In this document: positions 9,355 to 17,351 of the stretch, piece after piece
Position numbering within the stretch: position 1 is the first letter of the stretch
How the letters are laid out: every line of letters starts with the position of its first letter
NCBI GenBank assembly: GCA_910576545.1
Contig: CAJTKM010000007.1
Location: forward strand, 1 to 64,000
Reading direction: 5' to 3'
Length of the DNA: 64,000 nt
Source: Lachnospiraceae bacterium
GTDB taxonomy: Bacteria; Bacillota; Clostridia; Lachnospirales; Anaerotignaceae
Position numbers and translations under genes: made by a program
The notes under the pieces: model-generated
Database searches by the model: none
The model's input: the letters and a program-made list of their open reading frames with translations, nothing else
What the model was told of the DNA's origin: nothing

Positions 9355-9783
9355 CTATTTTGTATTTTCCGTCATTTGCAGAATGACCTTTTCAAAGACT
9401 TTCAAATCCTCATCGGTGATACCGGCAAACATACTGTGCATGTACTCATTGACACGGCTCGTAATATCGTCCTTTATTGCAAGCGTCTGTTCTGTCAATA
9501 CAAGTTTCTTATAACGCCTGTCGCTGTCCAAACTTTCCCGGCGCAAATAGCCATTGCGCTCCAGATTGCTGATAAGGCTTGTGACAGAAGGGCCCTTAAT
9601 TTCTAAAAATTCTTCTATGTCTTTCGGGAATATGTCCCTTGCCTCCGATTCAACGATAATATAATGCAGGATAAGACCTTGAATACTGGTTATCTGTGTA
9701 CCTGAGAAAAAACTTGAAAAGTATCTTAACATTCTCCGATTCAGCTTGTCATATTTTTCCATTAGCTTTTTTTCGTCCCTCAT
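9355..9783 (-). CDS. MarR family transcriptional regulator, 142 aa
   Basis: Typical small winged-helix MarR dimer. An N-terminal helix is followed by the HTH core with recognition helix GPSVTSLISNLERNGYL and the wing RRESLDSDRRYKKLVLT, then a C-terminal dimerisation helix. Length matches the family. It lies upstream of the MATE gene on the same strand, and palindromic TTAGAATTCTAA boxes occur before its own start (9802) and in the intergenic gap. Self-regulation together with the exporter, relieved by a small-molecule ligand, is the likely scheme (inference). Confidence 0.9.
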   Translation of the reverse strand: MRDEKKLMEKYDKLNRRMLRYFSSFFSGTQITSIQGLILHYIIVESEARDIFPKDIEEFLEIKGPSVTSLISNLERNGYLRRESLDSDRRYKKLVLTEQTLAIKDDITSRVNEYMHSMFAGITDEDLKVFEKVILQMTENTK

Positions 9784-9801
9784 AGTACCACCCGTTTCTA
9801 C

Positions 9802-9813
9802 TTAGAATTCTAA
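9802..9813. promoter_or_regulatory. MarR autoregulatory operator palindrome
   Basis: TTAGAATTCTAA, 19 bp upstream of the marR ATG, identical to the box at 9323. Confidence 0.7.
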
Positions 9814-10077
9814 TTATAGACATTTATTTTACTGCTACACATTTCAGTTGTCAAGTGGTGGCGAAAAGTTTATGCCATTTTCATAAATGACGGAAAAGAA
9901 TTTTTGCATAACTTTGGTAAAGCTGTCATGTATGGCATTGCGGGAAATACGGGGTATTTTAGATGATTTTCATAGCCTCCCATTTTCGCTTTTAAGGCAA
10001 GGGCCCCTATCACGATTGCATAACAAGGCACTATAGTCCATACGGCAGGCAGACATTTTCCATTCTTCAATACAGAA
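9814..10077. other. Intergenic region upstream of marR
   Basis: This stretch holds the marR promoter region near 9815-9840 (AT-rich). The remainder lies before the terminator of the S-layer gene at 10078-10105. An 84-codon open frame on the minus strand here has no ribosome site, overlaps the terminator hairpin and has no family resemblance, so no gene is called. Confidence 0.5.
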
Positions 10078-10105
10078 AAAGGCGCGGACTTTCGTCCGCG
10101 CCTTT
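10078..10105 (-). terminator. Intrinsic terminator of the S-layer-homology gene
   Basis: AAAGGCGCGGAC-TTTC-GTCCGCGCCTTT is a perfect 12-bp stem. On the minus strand it is followed by a further T run. It lies about 75 bp after the stop of the SLH protein. Confidence 0.9.
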
Positions 10106-10181
10106 CCCCAAGGTTAGCTTTCAAACAATTAAGACATATGCATTTTTAGGAGGGGGCGGGTTTCTGCCGCCCCATGTTGAA

Positions 10182-13100
10182 TTATTTATTCAGGTAATTG
10201 TAAAGCATCTGCGCGACTTCCGCACGGGTAGCCAGACCCTGAGGGTCGAGCATGCCGCCGCCCTTGCCGCTCATCACGCCATTGCTAGTTGCCCAGACAA
10301 GCCCGTTCTGCGCATAGCCGCTCACCTTGCCTGCGTCAGCGAAGCCGTCAAGGCTGCCGCCAGCCGCAGGAGAGCCAGCGTAACGGTAAAGCATAACCGC
10401 CAGCTGTTCGCGCGTAATATTGTCATTCGGGCCAAATTTGCCATTGCCAAGGCCGCTGACAACGCCGTTTTCTGCCGCCCATGCGATAGCATTTGTGTAC
10501 CACATGCCTTCTGCTACATCGTTGAAGTCAGAAGCTCCTGCTGCAGCGGGCCGTCCTGCCAGATTATAAAGGATCTGCGCCAGCATTGCCCTCGAAAGGT
10601 TGGCATTTGGAGAGAATGTGTTTTCGCCAACACCGCTCATCAGGCTGTTATTGATGGCATAATCCACTGCCTTGTGATACCACAGGCTTGTATTCACATC
10701 GGTGAACTTATGCGCGGGGCAGCTGCTGCCGCCGTCGCAGTCCGCCGCAACAGGCGTTTCCTCAACGGGCTCAACGGGTTCCGGAGCCTTATAAGCGATA
10801 ACGTATTTGGAGAAATGGTCTGTCGTAAAGCTGATATAGCCGCCGGAGCAGTTTGTCCGCATTTCTTCCACAGAACCGTCGTTCGCTACATAAATAACTA
10901 CAAAGTTTGCCGCTTCCTTGCCGGAAGGAACCGTGAAAGGAATCTTTACGGAAACCCTGCCGCCCTTGAAATCTGTAATTGCCTTGCCGCCGTTCAGCGT
11001 CAGGTCAAAATGTCCATGGATATCCATATCCTTTACAGCATCCTTCTGGCTGCTGTTCAGGCCGTTTGCATTGCTCTTTTCCAGCTTCAGTTCAATCGTG
11101 CTGCCGCTTGCCTGGTCAGCGATCGCCTCCAGAGCGTCCGCGTCAAATTCCACTGTGCCGGAATCCAGCTTGACTGCCAGCCCTTCTACGTCGTTATCTG
11201 CGTCAGCCGCTGCTTTTGCGATATCCTCCAGAGCCGCCGCCGGAAGTTTTACAGTGTCAATATCTTTTTTCAGTGCGGTCAGGTCAATTTCCACAACGCC
11301 AGTATCCACATCGCCGTCCAGAACCTTATTCAGGCCTTCGATTTTGTCGATTGTAGCCGTAGAGCCGGAAACCTTCGCGCTTACTTCTACGCTCTTGTCA
11401 TCGCCGGAAACGGGTACTGTCACGGAAGAAGAACCGCCGCCGCCACCGCCGCCGGAGCCGCCAGAGGAGGAACCGCCGCCGCTGGAAGGTTTCGTAACCG
11501 CGCCAACTGCGACCGCAACCGTTTTAACAAGCGGGGTTTCTGCCGTACTGTCAGTAATCTTCACCGTCAGTGTTGCAGCAGCCTGAGCTGTTGCAGGGCG
11601 TGTGCCGCTGATTGTAACTGTGTCACCGTTAATGGAAACATTCAGCCAATCAGGGCCGTTTACCTTTTCCACTGTATACCCAGGTGTACCGCCACTTACC
11701 TTGAATGTTGCAGACGCCGCTGTGTTCACCTTGCCGGACGCGATGCTCACGCTGGAAGGCGTGATTGTCAGCCCTTCGCCGGGAGCCGGTGTGTCCGCAG
11801 CCTCAACCGTCAGTGTGCCGTTTACTTTTGTTATCTCATAATTTGTCGCCTCGCCAGTTGCAAACGTAACATCTCCAACCTTAATAGCATGAGTACCTTC
11901 TGTTTTATCTCCCTCAACTGTCATTGCAACAGAGCCAATCCTATCCTCGTAGGCAAGCGTGCCGCCCAGCGTGTAAGTATAGGCAGGTTCTGCTTCGCCA
12001 GCCTTCATCGTCTTGTCGTCCGCCGTAATGGTGATCGGGCGCGCCGTAACTGCCAGCGTATATGTTGCAGTTGCTCCTTCATACTGTTCAGCTACCGCTG
12101 CAACTTTTGCCGTAATAACAGAAGTACCTACTTTAACAACTGTCACTACACCAGTTGCTTCGTCAATCGTTGCAGTGGCGGGAGTGCCGCTTTCGTATGT
12201 GACAGCAATATCCTCGCTGGGCTGATTATCCAGCAATACCGTTGCCACATTCGCCGCAGGTGTTTCGCCGTAAACAACGGAAACCGCATCCTGCGGGAAC
12301 TGTACTGTTACAACGCTCTTGTCTGTCATGGTAATCTCAACAGAGCCCTTCAAAACATCGCCAACATAATTTGTTTCCGATGCATCTGGTGTAAATGTCC
12401 ACCAAATTGTAACTTTGTCGCCGCTGGTTTTATTTTCAAAAGGATTCGCGTCCAGCTCATCTGTGTCATTTTCGTCTTTAATCCATTTGAATGTACCGGA
12501 AACCTTTGCGCCGTTTACGCCGTCCGCTTTTTCAGGCACTACAACTCTGTCAAGCGTTGCACCATTCTTTGTGCTGACAGACTGGTTTTCTACTGTAAAT
12601 GTCGGCGTTGCCTGTGCCACAGTTACAGTGATTTCTGTTTCAAGCGGCGCATACTCATAAGTATCGCTGGCTTCCGGTGTGAAAACAGCAATAAATTTCT
12701 GTTCGCCTGCCGCTGCCGGCTTCTGGCCTTCCTTCCAAGCCCATGTGCCAGTAACTGTAACTTCAGGATTTGCACCTTTTATTACAACTGTTCCTTGTGT
12801 AGCAAATGTTACTGCGCTCAAATTTTGAGCACCATAAGCAACCGTACCTGTAACTGTGGGTTCTGCATCTGCTTTTACTTCCAGTTCCGCAGCTATCTTG
12901 TTTACAGTAACCTTAACAGTTGTGCTTACTACTGCCAGAGGGTCTTTAGACTTAATGGTAACATTCTGTTCGCCTGCCGCCAGATTTTCATTGCCGCTCA
13001 GTGTATACTCGCCTGTTGTCAACTCTTTTGTTGTGCCATCGTCAAACGTACCTGTTACAACCATGCCCGCAGGGTCGAAATCCGCTCCAACCTCATAGGT

Positions 13101-14216
13101 AACTTTTGTAGGCAGTGTTGTAACTGCGATGCTGGACAGCATAGCCGCATCAAGCGCAGCATATTCCACTGTAAATGTCAGGTTGCCATCTTTTACTGTT
13201 GGTTCTTTTGCCGTCTGACCTGTAACCGTAACTGTCACAGTATCCGCCCAAGCCTTGCCCTCTGCGGGTGCAAGCGTTACTGTCGCGGTATAAGCTACGC
13301 CGCCTTTGAATTTGCCTGCCTCTGTGAGGTCACCAGTCCATTCGATTGTACCTGCGCCATGGCCTTCTACCGCTTCAATCGTTGCAGCGGGAACCGCACC
13401 CTTCGCAGGAGCCGTCAGCGCAACCGTTACTTCGCCCACTTCATCCGGTGTAGGGTCAGGGTCAACCGATGCCTCTTTGATGGTGTATTCCGCAGTTGCA
13501 ACATCGCTGTTGGTCATGCCATCTTTTACAGCAATCGCTTTTACTATAAATTTATTTCCCGCCTCACCAGCAGCAGTCGGCTTTTTGCTGTCACTATATT
13601 CTGTACTGGAGCTTGTCGGTTCCTTTCCATCTGTGGTATAGTAAATTTTTGCACCCTCTGTGCCACAGGAAATGCTTATCTCCGTACCTGCCTCAACTGC
13701 ATCTTTCGGGTCAGGTGTAATTGTTGGTGTTTCGACCTTCTTTTCTTCTCCGCCCGGCTCTTCTGTTGTCGCTTTCTGGGTATATTCAGGGGATGCAGTT
13801 ACCACACTGACCTGCTTCGCGTTACCGTCAACCTCTGCCACAGCAACCGCATGAATTGTCACACCTCCGTCAGCAATCGCCGTAGGTTCTTCATCAGCAG
13901 GGAAAAGGTCTGCATATGCAATGCCGTTCGAATATTCTTTCACGTTTTCCGCTGTTGCATTAGTCGCATCTTTCAATGCCTCTTCACCCTGCGTTGTCCA
14001 AAGAATTTTTGTACCATCCGGTACCGCTCCTTGTTCCTCTGTCGCGCTTGCTTCTATTGTTACAGTGTCACCCTCGCTCAGCTCCGCATTTTCTACTGCA
14101 GGCGCAAATGTCAGTTTTACTGTTTCGCCCTCTGCCCATGCCACTGTGGGCACCAACGTTAGCACCATGGACGCCGCCAGAAGCACTGACAAAAATTTCC
14201 TTCTCATATTGTTCAC
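10182..14216 (-). CDS. Large secreted S-layer-homology (SLH) protein with Ig-like repeats, 1344 aa
   Basis: An N-terminal signal peptide (RRKFLSVLLAASMVLTLVP...AWA) directs export. The body has several beta-sandwich modules. These include a chitobiase C-terminal-like segment near residues 165-250 (ISCGTEGAKIYYTTDGKEPT), Big/Ig-like repeats with MVVTGTFDDGT near 385-440, MBG/YDG-type repeats near 640-830 (VVYGETPAANV, ITADDKTMKAG), and an SASFKVSGGTPGY putative-Ig module. A Gly/Ser linker (about 950-970) follows, and then a domain ending in a beta strand before the anchor. Three SLH modules of about 60 residues close the protein (FTDVNTSLWYHKAVDYAINN..., DFNDVAEGMWYTNAIAWAAE, GFADAGKVSGYAQNGLVWAT). 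SLH domains bind secondary cell-wall polymers. The role is surface layer or adhesin; substrate unknown. It stands alone with its own terminator. Confidence 0.9.
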   Translation of the reverse strand: MNNMRRKFLSVLLAASMVLTLVPTVAWAEGETVKLTFAPAVENAELSEGDTVTIEASATEEQGAVPDGTKILWTTQGEEALKDATNATAENVKEYSNGIAYADLFPADEEPTAIADGGVTIHAVAVAEVDGNAKQVSVVTASPEYTQKATTEEPGGEEKKVETPTITPDPKDAVEAGTEISISCGTEGAKIYYTTDGKEPTSSSTEYSDSKKPTAAGEAGNKFIVKAIAVKDGMTNSDVATAEYTIKEASVDPDPTPDEVGEVTVALTAPAKGAVPAATIEAVEGHGAGTIEWTGDLTEAGKFKGGVAYTATVTLAPAEGKAWADTVTVTVTGQTAKEPTVKDGNLTFTVEYAALDAAMLSSIAVTTLPTKVTYEVGADFDPAGMVVTGTFDDGTTKELTTGEYTLSGNENLAAGEQNVTIKSKDPLAVVSTTVKVTVNKIAAELEVKADAEPTVTGTVAYGAQNLSAVTFATQGTVVIKGANPEVTVTGTWAWKEGQKPAAAGEQKFIAVFTPEASDTYEYAPLETEITVTVAQATPTFTVENQSVSTKNGATLDRVVVPEKADGVNGAKVSGTFKWIKDENDTDELDANPFENKTSGDKVTIWWTFTPDASETNYVGDVLKGSVEITMTDKSVVTVQFPQDAVSVVYGETPAANVATVLLDNQPSEDIAVTYESGTPATATIDEATGVVTVVKVGTSVITAKVAAVAEQYEGATATYTLAVTARPITITADDKTMKAGEAEPAYTYTLGGTLAYEDRIGSVAMTVEGDKTEGTHAIKVGDVTFATGEATNYEITKVNGTLTVEAADTPAPGEGLTITPSSVSIASGKVNTAASATFKVSGGTPGYTVEKVNGPDWLNVSINGDTVTISGTRPATAQAAATLTVKITDSTAETPLVKTVAVAVGAVTKPSSGGGSSSGGSGGGGGGGSSSVTVPVSGDDKSVEVSAKVSGSTATIDKIEGLNKVLDGDVDTGVVEIDLTALKKDIDTVKLPAAALEDIAKAAADADNDVEGLAVKLDSGTVEFDADALEAIADQASGSTIELKLEKSNANGLNSSQKDAVKDMDIHGHFDLTLNGGKAITDFKGGRVSVKIPFTVPSGKEAANFVVIYVANDGSVEEMRTNCSGGYISFTTDHFSKYVIAYKAPEPVEPVEETPVAADCDGGSSCPAHKFTDVNTSLWYHKAVDYAINNSLMSGVGENTFSPNANLSRAMLAQILYNLAGRPAAAGASDFNDVAEGMWYTNAIAWAAENGVVSGLGNGKFGPNDNITREQLAVMLYRYAGSPAAGGSLDGFADAGKVSGYAQNGLVWATSNGVMSGKGGGMLDPQGLATRAEVAQMLYNYLNK

Positions 14217-14476
14217 TCCTCCTGTCCTTTTTTCACCATTTTGAAACAGGCATCACGGGGGCGAACGGCTGAAATCCCTCCGCCACGCCCGCATTGTTTT
14301 TCGGGGGAGTGTCACGCCTCTCGGGCTTCCCCTCCCTTTCACCGGAACCGGCAGATTGCAGAATACCACCTTCCTCACCCCCTCTCTCGCAACGTTTCGC
14401 CATCATTTTCTGTTTTTCCACACTATTTTTCTTTTTCCGCTCCCAAAATTCCGCAAAACAGTTTACTAATTTAGTC

Positions 14477-14492
14477 AAAAAGTGTACTTTTT
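14477..14492. repeat. Palindrome AAAAAGT-GT-ACTTTTT
   Basis: A 7-bp-arm palindrome shares both arms with the centre of the long hairpin at 14575-14622, although the flanks differ. It lies in the gap upstream of the SLH gene. Possible operator or remnant of a copied element. Confidence 0.5.
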
Positions 14493-14531
14493 AGTCAGGT
14501 CTTATCGAATGAAAAAAGTTTCATAAAAGTA

Positions 14532-14560
14532 TTGTAAAGCTGCATATTTTATGCTATTCT
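14532..14560 (+). promoter_or_regulatory. Possible promoter reading into the 14575 hairpin
   Basis: TTGTAA (14532-14537), 17 bp, TATTCT (14555-14560) resembles a vegetative promoter. It would start transcription directly before the 23-bp perfect hairpin. No coding gene follows on this strand, so it may produce a small RNA or be chance. Confidence 0.3.
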
Positions 14561-14574
14561 TGTCATAATAAACA

Positions 14575-14622
14575 AAACAGAGCAGTTATTAAAAAGTACA
14601 CTTTTTAATAACTGCTCTGTTT
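14575..14622. terminator. Perfect 23-bp inverted repeat (hairpin)
   Basis: AAACAGAGCAGTTATTAAAAAGT and its exact reverse complement are separated by AC. On the minus strand it follows a short reading frame remnant (14624-14680), so it may have been that gene's terminator. The stem is unusually long and AU-rich at the loop, and it lacks a clear trailing U run. Function uncertain. Confidence 0.55.
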
Positions 14623-14623
14623 C

Positions 14624-14680
14624 TTATTTCCGGGCTTTTTCAATCGCCTTCACCTGGCGGCGGAATGCTGCGTTTGTCAT
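14624..14680 (-). pseudogene. Short C-terminal or complete 18-aa reading frame next to the IS200 end
   Basis: MTNAAFRRQVKAIEKARK reads up to a stop just before the long hairpin. It adjoins the IS200-type element edge at about 14690, so it may be the 3' end of a gene interrupted by that insertion. The family cannot be recognised from this length. Confidence 0.3.
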
Positions 14681-14689
14681 GCCCCCTGC

Positions 14690-15440
14690 CCCAAGGCAAA
14701 TCAAAACCACCCGTTGAACGGGTGGTTTGAACAGGCCCTATAAGGGCCTATCTCCTGTGGCAGCACTCTAAAGAGTGCATTGAAACATCTGGCAACCACA
14801 TTCTTACCACAGGCTGCCCCCTACCCGGGGGCTTTTTATTTGCCCTTTTTCTCTGGCCTACCCGTAAACGGGTCAATGTATTCTTTCAGGCTTATCTGGT
14901 CATCCATTATATCTTCTTGCAGTTGGTTCCTAATATACTCTTTTATTGCGTTTTCGTATTTTCCCACAGTATCTACATAGTACCCCCTGCACCAGAAATG
15001 CCGATTTCCATATTTATATTTCAAATTTGCATGCCTGTCGAATATCATTAAACTGCTTTTGCTTTTCAAATATCCCATAAATTCAGATACACTGGTATGG
15101 GGCGGTATTTCCACCAGCATATGAATATGATCCGGACAGCATTCCGCTGCTATGATATTTACCCCTTTTCTCTCGCATAACGTCCTCAGTATCTTTCCGA
15201 TATCAGCTTTTAGCTTTCCATATATTGCCTGTCTTCGATATTTGGGCGCAAATACAATATGGTATTTGCATCTCCATTTCGAATGTGATAAACTTCTTAT
15301 GTCTGTATTCATTGCAGAACCCTCCTATGTTTTTTTTCGTGGTTGCCAGACCATCTTTATCATAACAAACATAGGAGGGTTATTCTGTTGCTAAAGCTTT
15401 TTTTACTTACCCCCAGTATAACTGGGGGTTTTGTCTTGCC
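14690..15440 (-). mobile_element. IS200/IS605-type insertion sequence (tnpA only)
   Basis: The single-gene element has subterminal palindromes rather than inverted repeats, as is usual for this group. One end has the perfect 11-bp hairpin AAACCACCCGT-TGA-ACGGGTGGTTT (14704-14728) followed by AGGCCCT-ATA-AGGGCCT (14733-14749). The other end has ACCCCCAGT-ATA-ACTGGGGGT (15409-15429). These hairpins are the sites where the HUH transposase cuts single-stranded DNA. No tnpB is present. Exact ends cannot be fixed without an empty site, so they are approximate. Confidence 0.8.
14836..15312 (-). CDS. tnpA: IS200-type transposase TnpA (Y1 HUH), 158 aa
   Basis: Complete Y1 transposase. CKYHIVFAPKYRRQAIYG is the conserved N-terminal strand, the metal-binding HUH motif is in CCPDHIHMLVEIPP, and the catalytic Tyr lies in the helix GYYVDTVGKYENAIKEYI. 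Length fits the 130-160 aa family. It catalyses strand-specific peel-and-paste transposition at the palindromic ends described for the element. No frameshift is seen, so the copy may be active. Confidence 0.93.
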   Translation of the reverse strand: MNTDIRSLSHSKWRCKYHIVFAPKYRRQAIYGKLKADIGKILRTLCERKGVNIIAAECCPDHIHMLVEIPPHTSVSEFMGYLKSKSSLMIFDRHANLKYKYGNRHFWCRGYYVDTVGKYENAIKEYIRNQLQEDIMDDQISLKEYIDPFTGRPEKKGK

Positions 15441-15457
15441 TATTCGGCGCACAAAAA

Positions 15458-15503
15458 TTCGCTTTTGCAGCAAAGGCCCATTTGCCTTTATTGCAAAAGC
15501 GAA
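15458..15503 (-). terminator. Terminator after the sortase remnant
   Basis: TTCGCTTTTGCA pairs with TGCAAAAGCGAA, and the inner AAAGGC pairs with GCCTTT, with a two-base mismatch between the two stems. On the minus strand a run of five T follows immediately. It lies about 25 bp past the stop of the broken sortase. Confidence 0.75.
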
Positions 15504-15527
15504 AATGTGCAATCTTCTATTTTTGTT

Positions 15528-15964
15528 TCAGCACCACTCAAAGCAAGCCGCCTTTCCAGCTTCCAGATCCAACAGGGGTCCAAAGTGCCCCGGGTAGTTA
15601 TGCGCTGCAAAAATCATATTGTCCAGATATGCCGAGCCGGCGTAACGGCAGGGAGAAAGTTCCAGCTTTGCATAGCTCCAATCGCTCATAACCGGCAGCG
15701 AATGACCCAATGAAGGAAAACTGACCGTTCCGACATAAAAATTACCGTCAACTTCAATCTCCGGCGTTTGAAGATATGCCGGCGGGCTTTTTTCTTCCGG
15801 TTGTTTTTTACCGGACGCGCCGCACCAACCTCCACAGTCAGCACCGCCGCGCTTTCTGCCGCACGCTTTGCGTCCTGAAAACGCCCTGCTGTCATGGTAA
15901 GAGCTGCCGCAATCAGCAACAGCCCTCCATATATCCATAGATTACCTTTTGCAATTTTTATTTT
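15528..15964 (-). pseudogene. Class D-like sortase, truncated and frameshifted
   Basis: An N-terminal membrane helix (LWIYGGLLLIAAALTMTAGR) is in one frame. After GAARP the homology continues in another frame (KKQPEEKSPPAYLQTPEIEV, then FYVGTVSFPSLGHSLPVMS, then ISPCRYAGSA-type sequence and the catalytic-His region MIFAAHNYPGHFGPL). It then stops at ACFEWC before the TLxTC catalytic Cys and the Arg region. Sortases attach or polymerise surface proteins. Both the frameshift and the missing half show a dead gene. Its start was probably lost where the MITE-like sequence begins upstream. Confidence 0.7.
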
Positions 15965-16059
15965 CCTGTTCTGCGGCAGTCCGGGCAGCCCTGATTTCCT
16001 GTCACAGTCTTTTTCACTGTCAGGGAGCCTTTCGGCATTTTCTGCCTGACAGTGACAGA

Positions 16060-16141
16060 ATTTGCCCCTGCCGCTATCCTTGCCTGCCGAAAAATCTGAC
16101 TGTGCAATCTGCACGTATCTTATTTACGGATAAGTTCTAAG
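16060..16141 (-). repeat. MITE-like element, partial copy B
   Basis: Read on the minus strand, TTAGAACTTATCCGTAAATA is followed by GTGCAGATTGCACAGTCAGA and TTTTTCGGCAGGCA. This matches almost base for base the first 70 bp of the element at 44449. The opposite terminal repeat is not visible. Instead a different stem (TCACTGTCAGG...CCTGACAGTGA) follows near 16005-16060. It is an end fragment joined to the sortase remnant. Confidence 0.75.
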
Positions 16142-16353
16142 CATACCTGAATAGCACCCAAAACCATCACTTTCTTCAGCACCATTCGTTTTGCGTCCAT
16201 AAACACAGTAATCCCTTTTTGTTTATAATCCCGGAAGCGAGGACATCTGTCTTTCGTAAACCCCTCTTGACAGGCACAGCCTTTTCCCCGTAATATATCT
16301 GTAAATTATAAAATTTCAAGCAAATAAAGAATATAGAATGCAGGGGGATTTTT

Positions 16354-16746
16354 ATGAATAACAAAAAAACCACACTGGCAGGCGGGGTATTGCTTCTGCT
16401 TTGCGTTTTGGCCGCAATACTGTTTTTTCACTTCCGCGCTGACCCAATATCCGGCAGAAAAGAAATTACTGTCATCGTTGTCCATGGCGATTTGGAAGAA
16501 AAAACCTTTGTTTATGAAACAGAGTCGGAATTTCTGGGAGAAGTCCTTGCGGAACATGGCCTTGCCCAGGGTACGGAAGGGCCTTATGGCGTATTCATCA
16601 CAACCGTAGACGGTGAAACTGCCGATGAAGCAAAACAGCAATGGTGGTGCATTACAAAAGATGGGGAGATGCTCAATACTTCTGCCGACCAGACGCCTGT
16701 TCAGAATCAGGAGCAGTATGAGCTGACGCTGAAAGAAGGCTATTGA
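16354..16746 (+). CDS. DUF4430 (transcobalamin-like) membrane-anchored protein, 130 aa
   Basis: An N-terminal signal or anchor helix (LAGGVLLLLCVLAAILFFHF) is followed by a small extracellular domain. It has the family pattern EITVIVVHGDLEEKTFVYET, then SEFLGEVLAEHGL, and the tryptophan pair QQWWCITKDGE near the end. DUF4430 domains resemble the C-terminal ligand-binding part of transcobalamin and are often found beside ECF transporter S-components, as here. A role in capturing a cobamide or other cofactor at the cell surface is inferred. A GGGGG site precedes the ATG, and the ECF gene starts 1 bp after the stop. Confidence 0.75.
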   Translation: MNNKKTTLAGGVLLLLCVLAAILFFHFRADPISGRKEITVIVVHGDLEEKTFVYETESEFLGEVLAEHGLAQGTEGPYGVFITTVDGETADEAKQQWWCITKDGEMLNTSADQTPVQNQEQYELTLKEGY

Positions 16747-16747
16747 T

Positions 16748-17257
16748 TTGGAAAAAAACAAAACGCGCGAATTATCGCAGATGGCAATTCTTACCGCCAT
16801 ATTGTTTATGGGGCAGGTTGTTTTGTCGTTCCTGCCAAATGTCGAAATCGTGAGCCTGCTCATCATACTGTATACGTTATTCCTCCGCAAAAATGTATTT
16901 TTTGTAATTTACAGCTTTGTGTTTCTGGAAGGATTTCTCTATGGGTTCGGCATATGGTGGTTCAGCTACCTGTACATATGGAGCCTTTTAGCCTGTATCG
17001 TGCTGCTTCTGCGCGGCAATACCTCCCTGCTTTTCTGGAGCATTGTTTCCGGTTTTTTCGGGCTGTCCTTCGGCGCACTATGTTCCCTCCCATACCTGCT
17101 TTCCGGAGGGTTTGCGGCAGCATTTTCCTACTGGGTTTCCGGGCTTTTGTTCGATGTGTTCCATTGTATCGGCAATGCAGTCCTTTGCCTGCTGCTGTTC
17201 CGCCCCCTGTATGCCCTCATGGAATATTTCTTCAAATACGAAAAAAACGGCAGATGA
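16748..17257 (+). CDS. ECF transporter S-component (substrate-specific membrane subunit), 169 aa
   Basis: About six transmembrane helices with the family's short N-terminus (LSQMAILTAILFMGQVVLSF). The middle has a GFGIWWFSYLYIW helix and the end has FHCIGNAVLCLLLFRPLY. S-components bind a vitamin and pair with a shared EcfA/EcfT module encoded elsewhere. Start at a TTG (16748) coupled to the DUF4430 gene. With metH, a B12 enzyme, convergent next door, cobalamin or a precursor is a plausible substrate, but no cobalamin riboswitch motif was found upstream. Confidence 0.75.
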   Translation: MEKNKTRELSQMAILTAILFMGQVVLSFLPNVEIVSLLIILYTLFLRKNVFFVIYSFVFLEGFLYGFGIWWFSYLYIWSLLACIVLLLRGNTSLLFWSIVSGFFGLSFGALCSLPYLLSGGFAAAFSYWVSGLLFDVFHCIGNAVLCLLLFRPLYALMEYFFKYEKNGR

Positions 17258-17276
17258 CTATAAATCTGCCGTTTTT
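17243..17276. terminator. Bidirectional terminator between the ECF gene and metH
   Basis: AAAAACGGCAGAT and ATCTGCCGTTTTT form a perfect 13-bp stem flanked by A and T runs. It starts inside the last codons of the ECF gene and also serves the metH operon from the other side. Confidence 0.9.
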
Positions 17277-17351
17277 CATCTTCCTTTTCCGGAAAACAAT
17301 TCTATTCCCTTCGCCTTTTCAAATCCCGATCTGCATATCTGGAAAAGGTAT

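Noticed and set aside
9870-10124. 84-aa minus-strand protein
   Set aside because: It runs through the SLH gene terminator hairpin and has no ribosome site.
10674-14162. 1162-codon plus-strand open frame
   Set aside because: It is antisense to the 1344-aa SLH protein, which has a signal peptide, Ig-like modules and three SLH domains; the long frame is a composition effect and has Cys/Asn-rich nonsense.
16142-16353. Cobalamin riboswitch upstream of the DUF4430-ECF genes
   Set aside because: No B12-box (GCCACTG-type) or other conserved aptamer block is visible.
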